Source of the DNA: Geodermatophilus sp. DF01-2
Lineage (GTDB): Bacteria > Actinomycetota > Actinomycetes > Mycobacteriales > Geodermatophilaceae
DNA: 64,000 nucleotides
Assembly (NCBI RefSeq): GCF_004571065.1
Contig: NZ_SPQN01000004.1
Coordinates: 1 to 64,000 of the forward strand
Direction of reading: 5' to 3'
In this document: positions 61,157 through 64,000 of the stretch, one piece after another
Layout of the letters: each line of letters starts with the position of its first letter
How positions within the stretch are numbered: the stretch's first letter is position 1
The notes under the pieces: model-generated
What the model saw: the letters and a program-made list of their open reading frames with translations, nothing else
The model's database searches: none
What the model was told of the DNA's origin: nothing
Made by a program: the position numbers and the translations under genes

Positions 61157-62010
61157 GGCACCCGCTGCACGATCCGGGACGCTGTGTCGTGATGGGCGTC
61201 CTCAACGTCACGCCCGACTCCTTCTCCGACGGCGGCTGCTTCGCCGACGCGGCGTCGGCCATCGCCCACGGCCTGGCGATGCACACCGCCGGTGCCGACT
61301 ACGTGGACGTGGGCGGTGAGTCCACCCGGCCCGGGGCCGACCGGGTGGACGCCGCCGAGGAGTGCCGGCGGGTGGTGCCGGTGATCCGCGAGCTGGCCGC
61401 CACCGGTGTGCGCGTCAGCGTCGACACCACCCGCGCGGAGGTCGCCGAGGCCGCGCTCGAAGCGGGCGCCGTCCTGGTCAACGACGTGAGCGGCGGCCTG
61501 GCCGACAAGAACATGGCCGAGCTGGTCGGCGAGGCCGGCGTGCCCTGGGTGCTCATGCACTGGCGCGGGCACAGCCGCGAGATGTACGCCGCCGCACAGT
61601 ACGGCGACGTGGTCACCGAGGTCTGCGCCGAGCTCACCGCCCGCGTGGAGGACGTCGTCGCCGCGGGCGTCGCGCCCGAGCAGCTGGTCCTCGACCCCGG
61701 CCTGGGCTTCGCCAAGCGCGCCGAACACAACTGGCGGCTGCTGGCCGGCCTCGACCGGATCGTCGGCCTCGGCCTGCCGGTGCTCGTCGGCGCCTCGCGC
61801 AAGTCCTTCCTCGGCCGCCTGCTGGCCGACCCCGACGGCTCCCTGCGCCCGGCCGAGCAGCGGGACGCCGCGACCCTGGCCACCACCGTGCTGGCCGCCG
61901 AGGCCGGCGCCTGGGGTGTGCGGGTGCACGACGCCGCCGCCTCGGTGGACGCCGTCCGCACCGCCGCCGCCGTCCGGGCGGCCCGCCGCGAGGGAGAGCG
62001 CCGTGGCTGA
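61153..62010 (+). CDS. folP: Dihydropteroate synthase
   Basis: FolP joins p-aminobenzoate to the pterin pyrophosphate and is the sulfonamide target. The N-terminal MGVLNVTPDSFSDGGCFADA (about residues 14-33) and VDVGGESTRPGADRVDAAEE are the pyrophosphate-binding loops; LVLDPGLGFAKRAEHNWRLL and VLVGASRKSFLGRLL are further family motifs. The 285 residues are usual. GTG 61153 overlaps the last mini-ORF. The end overlaps folB by 8 bp. Confidence 0.97.
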   Translation: MRHPLHDPGRCVVMGVLNVTPDSFSDGGCFADAASAIAHGLAMHTAGADYVDVGGESTRPGADRVDAAEECRRVVPVIRELAATGVRVSVDTTRAEVAEAALEAGAVLVNDVSGGLADKNMAELVGEAGVPWVLMHWRGHSREMYAAAQYGDVVTEVCAELTARVEDVVAAGVAPEQLVLDPGLGFAKRAEHNWRLLAGLDRIVGLGLPVLVGASRKSFLGRLLADPDGSLRPAEQRDAATLATTVLAAEAGAWGVRVHDAAASVDAVRTAAAVRAARREGERRG

Positions 62011-62389
62011 CGCCCGCCCGTCCCGCCGCCCCGACCGCATTGCCGTGCGAGGGTTGACCGCGCACGCCTTCCACGGCGTGTACGAGGCCGAGCGACAGCT
62101 GGGCCAGACCTTCCACGTCGACGCCGTCCTCGAGCTCGACACCGCCCCGGCGGCTGCCGGCGACGACCTCGAGCGGACGGTCAACTACGCCGAGCTGGCC
62201 CGGGCGCTGCACAGCGTGCTGACGGGGGAGCCGGTCGGCCTGCTGGAGACCCTCGCGCAGCGGCTGGCCGACGTGTGCCTGGTCGACCCGCTGGTCGACG
62301 CCGTCGAGATCACCGTGCACAAGCCCGAGGCCGACCTCGGCGTCCCCTTCGACGACGTCACTGTCGCGATCCGGCGGGAGCGGACGTGA
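62003..62389 (+). CDS. folB: Dihydroneopterin aldolase
   Basis: FolB cleaves dihydroneopterin to 6-hydroxymethyl-dihydropterin and glycolaldehyde. The 128-residue protein has IAVRGLTAHAFHGVYEAERQ (about residues 13-32), the NYAELA motif in ERTVNYAELARAL, and VEITVHKPEADLGVPFDDV with the conserved Lys. GTG 62003 is chosen because AGGGAGAG precedes it. It overlaps folP and folK. Confidence 0.95.
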   Translation: MADARPSRRPDRIAVRGLTAHAFHGVYEAERQLGQTFHVDAVLELDTAPAAAGDDLERTVNYAELARALHSVLTGEPVGLLETLAQRLADVCLVDPLVDAVEITVHKPEADLGVPFDDVTVAIRRERT

Positions 62390-62892
62390 GTCGGGCGGTT
62401 CTGTCGCTCGGCGCCAACCTGGGGGACCGGGCTGCCACGCTGCGGGCCGCGGTCACCGCGCTCCAGGACGACGGAGTGCTGGTCGCCCGCTCGACGCTGT
62501 ACGAGACGCCGCCGTGGGGACCGGTCGAGCAGCCGCCGTACCTGAACGCGGTCGTCGTCGTGCGCGGTGCTCTCGACGCCGCCGGCTGGCTGGCCCGCGC
62601 GCACGAGCTGGAGCAGGCGGCCGGGCGTACCCGGGAGGTGCGCTGGGGGCCGCGCACCCTCGACGTCGACGTCGTCACGGTCACCGGGGACGACGGGCAG
62701 CCGGTGCTCTCCGAGGACCCCGTCCTCACCCTGCCGCACCCCCGTGCGCACGAGCGGGCCTTCGTCCTGGTGCCGTGGGTCAGCCTCGACCCGACCGCGG
62801 TGCTGCCGGGCCACGGCCGGGTGAGCGACCTGCTCGCCGCACTGCCGCCGGAGGACGTCACGGCCGTCGTCCGCTGGGAGCACCTGAGTTGA
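62386..62892 (+). CDS. folK: HPPK: 2-amino-4-hydroxy-6-hydroxymethyldihydropteridine pyrophosphokinase
   Basis: FolK transfers pyrophosphate from ATP to the pterin, giving the FolP substrate. Family motifs are VLSLGANLGDRAATLRAAVT, STLYETPPWGPVEQPPYLNA and the HPPK signature RWGPRTLDVDVVTV followed by LPHPRAHERAFVLVPW. The 168 residues are normal. GTG 62386 overlaps folB. The stop overlaps the TTG of the mini-ORF. Confidence 0.96.
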   Translation: MSRAVLSLGANLGDRAATLRAAVTALQDDGVLVARSTLYETPPWGPVEQPPYLNAVVVVRGALDAAGWLARAHELEQAAGRTREVRWGPRTLDVDVVTVTGDDGQPVLSEDPVLTLPHPRAHERAFVLVPWVSLDPTAVLPGHGRVSDLLAALPPEDVTAVVRWEHLS

Positions 62893-62969
62893 GCGAGTTC
62901 GCGAGCTCGACCATCGCCACAGCGGACCGTCGAACGTGGCCGACGAGCGTCAACGAGGAGGTCTCGTGA
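62889..62969 (+). CDS. Bridging mini-ORF (type 4 leader), folK-DUF3180 relay
   Basis: TTG 62889 overlaps the folK stop (TTGA); after 26 codons the TGA overlaps GTG 62966 of the DUF3180 gene. The peptide is (M)SEFASSTIATADRRTWPTS then VNEEVS. It is the same length as the other three type 4 copies and keeps Glu 3, Ala 5, Ser 7 and Thr-Ser at 19-20. GAGGAGG is the ribosome site for the next gene. Confidence 0.58.
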   Translation: MSEFASSTIATADRRTWPTSVNEEVS

Positions 62970-63472
62970 GACCGGTGAACCGGCGCGACCTGCTGGTCCT
63001 CGCCGCCGGCCTGGCCGTCGCGTCGTGGCTCGTCGTGCGCGCGGCCTACGGCTCGCTGCCCGAGCTGCGCTGGTGGCTGCCGGTGCCGCTCGGGGTGCTC
63101 GCCGTCGCGGAGTTCCTCGGCGCCCGCACGCTGCGGACCCGGCTGGCCGCCCAGCGGGACCGGCGTCCACCGGCCGAGCGCGGCACCGCGCCGGTCCGGC
63201 CGGTCGAGCCGATGCTGGTCGCCCGGCTGGCCGTCCTGGCCCAGGCCAGCGCCTACGTCGGCGCGGTGTTCGTCGGCATCTGGGTCGGCCTGCTGCTGTA
63301 CGCGGCGCCCTTGGTGTCCCGGCTGCAGGCCGCCGGCGGGGACACCGTCACCGGGGTCGTCGGGGTGGTGTGCTCCGCCGCCCTGGTCGCGGCCGCGCTG
63401 TGGCTCGAGTCGATCTGCCGCATACCGCCGTCGTCGGACGACGAGACGCCGCCCGCCGGCGCCCGGGCGTGA
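62966..63472 (+). CDS. DUF3180 membrane protein (Rv3605c-like)
   Basis: The 168-residue protein has four hydrophobic segments: LLVLAAGLAVASWLVVRAAY, RWWLPVPLGVLAVAEFLGAR, SAYVGAVFVGIWVGLLLYAA and VTGVVGVVCSAALVAAALWL. It follows the folate genes in many actinobacteria. The function is unknown. Start GTG is coupled to the mini-ORF. Confidence 0.85.
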   Translation: MRPVNRRDLLVLAAGLAVASWLVVRAAYGSLPELRWWLPVPLGVLAVAEFLGARTLRTRLAAQRDRRPPAERGTAPVRPVEPMLVARLAVLAQASAYVGAVFVGIWVGLLLYAAPLVSRLQAAGGDTVTGVVGVVCSAALVAAALWLESICRIPPSSDDETPPAGARA

Positions 63473-63578
63473 GCGCGACGGCACCGACGTCCGAGCCTCG
63501 AGGCTGCCAACTGTCGGGACGACGGGGCTGGAGCGTCGATCTCAGCACCGACTTCCCCGCAGTTGTGCCCTCGCTGCG

Positions 63579-64000
63579 TCAGCCGGCGTTGACCGAGCGG
63601 CGCAGGGCGGCGTGCAGGGCCGCGGGGGTGAGGACGCCGAGGTAGCGGTCCCCGTCGAGCACCGGCACCCACCCGGCGTCGGACTGCAGCAGCGTCGCCA
63701 GCGCCGCCCGTAGCGAGGCATCCAGCGGCACGGCGCCGTCGGTCCGGACGGCGGCGGACGCGACCGTCCCCGGGCCGGCGGCCCGGTCGGCGGGCAGCCA
63801 GCCGGCCGGTCGCCCGCCGTCGTCCAGCACCAGCGCCCAACCGGTGCCGGCGCGGTCGAGCGCCGCCCCGGCCTCGGCCAGCCCGTCGGCCAGGCCCACC
63901 ACCGGCGGGTGCACCAGGTCGGCGGGGTCGATCGGGGTCACGGCCAGCCGTTTGAGCCCGCGGTCGACGCCGACGAAGTCGGCCACCCGGTCGTTGACCG
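63579..64000 (-). CDS. Partial ABC transporter ATPase C-terminus with tandem CBS domains
   Basis: The frame is open to the right edge. The visible part starts VNDRVADFVGVDRGLKRLAV, the junction that in OpuA/ProV-type glycine betaine transporters follows the ATPase domain. Two CBS domains follow (AGAALDRAGTGWALVLDDGG, then LRAALATLLQSDAGWVPVLD). In relatives the CBS pair senses ionic strength. The ATPase domain itself lies outside the window. It converges on the DUF3180 gene. Confidence 0.75.
   Translation of the reverse strand, partial: VNDRVADFVGVDRGLKRLAVTPIDPADLVHPPVVGLADGLAEAGAALDRAGTGWALVLDDGGRPAGWLPADRAAGPGTVASAAVRTDGAVPLDASLRAALATLLQSDAGWVPVLDGDRYLGVLTPAALHAALRRSVNAG

Overview
The window comes from a very GC-rich actinobacterial chromosome, most likely Geodermatophilaceae (Blastococcus, Geodermatophilus, Modestobacter) or a close relative. 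I infer this from the GC content, frequent GTG starts, the actinobacterial gene orders (HAD-ssd-tadABC-flp-tadE-helicase-topA-tmk-holB and ppa-dacB-metalloprotease-tilS-hpt-ftsH-folE-folP-folB-folK), a mycofactocin-type MftD homologue and an ANTAR regulator. No rRNA, CRISPR array, prophage or insertion sequence is visible.

Layout. 1-5.8 kb: small genes, a PPOX flavoprotein, a thioesterase, cobQ, an acyltransferase, an ANTAR sensor and cobD. 5.8-27.4 kb: a long loose cobalamin (vitamin B12) region with cobL, cobM, cbiD, cobK, cobIJ, cobH, cobG, cobN (behind a cobalamin riboswitch), cobS, cobU and a cobC-like phosphatase. Peptide deformylase, a flavodoxin, an MFS transporter, an orphan mftD, a foreign-looking AlbA-type ATPase and a decayed vapBC module are interspersed. 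27.4-43.5 kb: the Rv3649-Rv3662-like neighbourhood, with a degenerate Fic-like protein, a frameshifted aldo/keto reductase, a HAD phosphatase, ssd-tadA-tadB-tadC, the flp-like pilin and two TadE proteins, an MrfA-type helicase and a proton pyrophosphatase. A SAM-riboswitch-controlled metY-metX pair sits inside the Tad pilus locus and splits it. 43.6-52.3 kb: a WXG100-like/DUF1023 pair, topA, two methyltransferases, tmk, holB and tRNA-Thr. 52.3-64 kb: ppa, dacB, a zinc metalloprotease, tilS, hpt, ftsH, the folate genes folE-folP-folB-folK, a DUF3180 membrane protein and the end of an ABC-transporter ATPase with CBS domains.

The most unusual content lies between the genes. (1) Two families of dispersed sequence form 18- to 27-codon mini-ORFs that bridge intergenic gaps. 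Each stop codon overlaps the next gene's start (GTGA or ATGA), and several starts overlap the previous gene's stop. One family has four copies of exactly 26 codons plus stop, with conserved residues, before four unrelated genes. The other is a tandem triplet of 80-bp units before folP, with relatives before cobL and cobIJ. (2) A hairpin repeat with a conserved loop and edges but covarying arms sits at gene 3' ends, and its TGAAGAAGG edge supplies the stop codon of several genes. (3) A third, hairpin-ended repeat lies between genes three times and once inside cobG, in frame, probably in an interdomain linker. (4) Pairs of TCCACA direct repeats, always 19 bp apart, precede ssd, the flp-like pilin and the WXG100-like gene.

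Three genes (vapC, the aldo/keto reductase, a methyltransferase) are each broken by a single apparent one-base loss, two of them in G runs. These may be real decay or sequencing undercalls.
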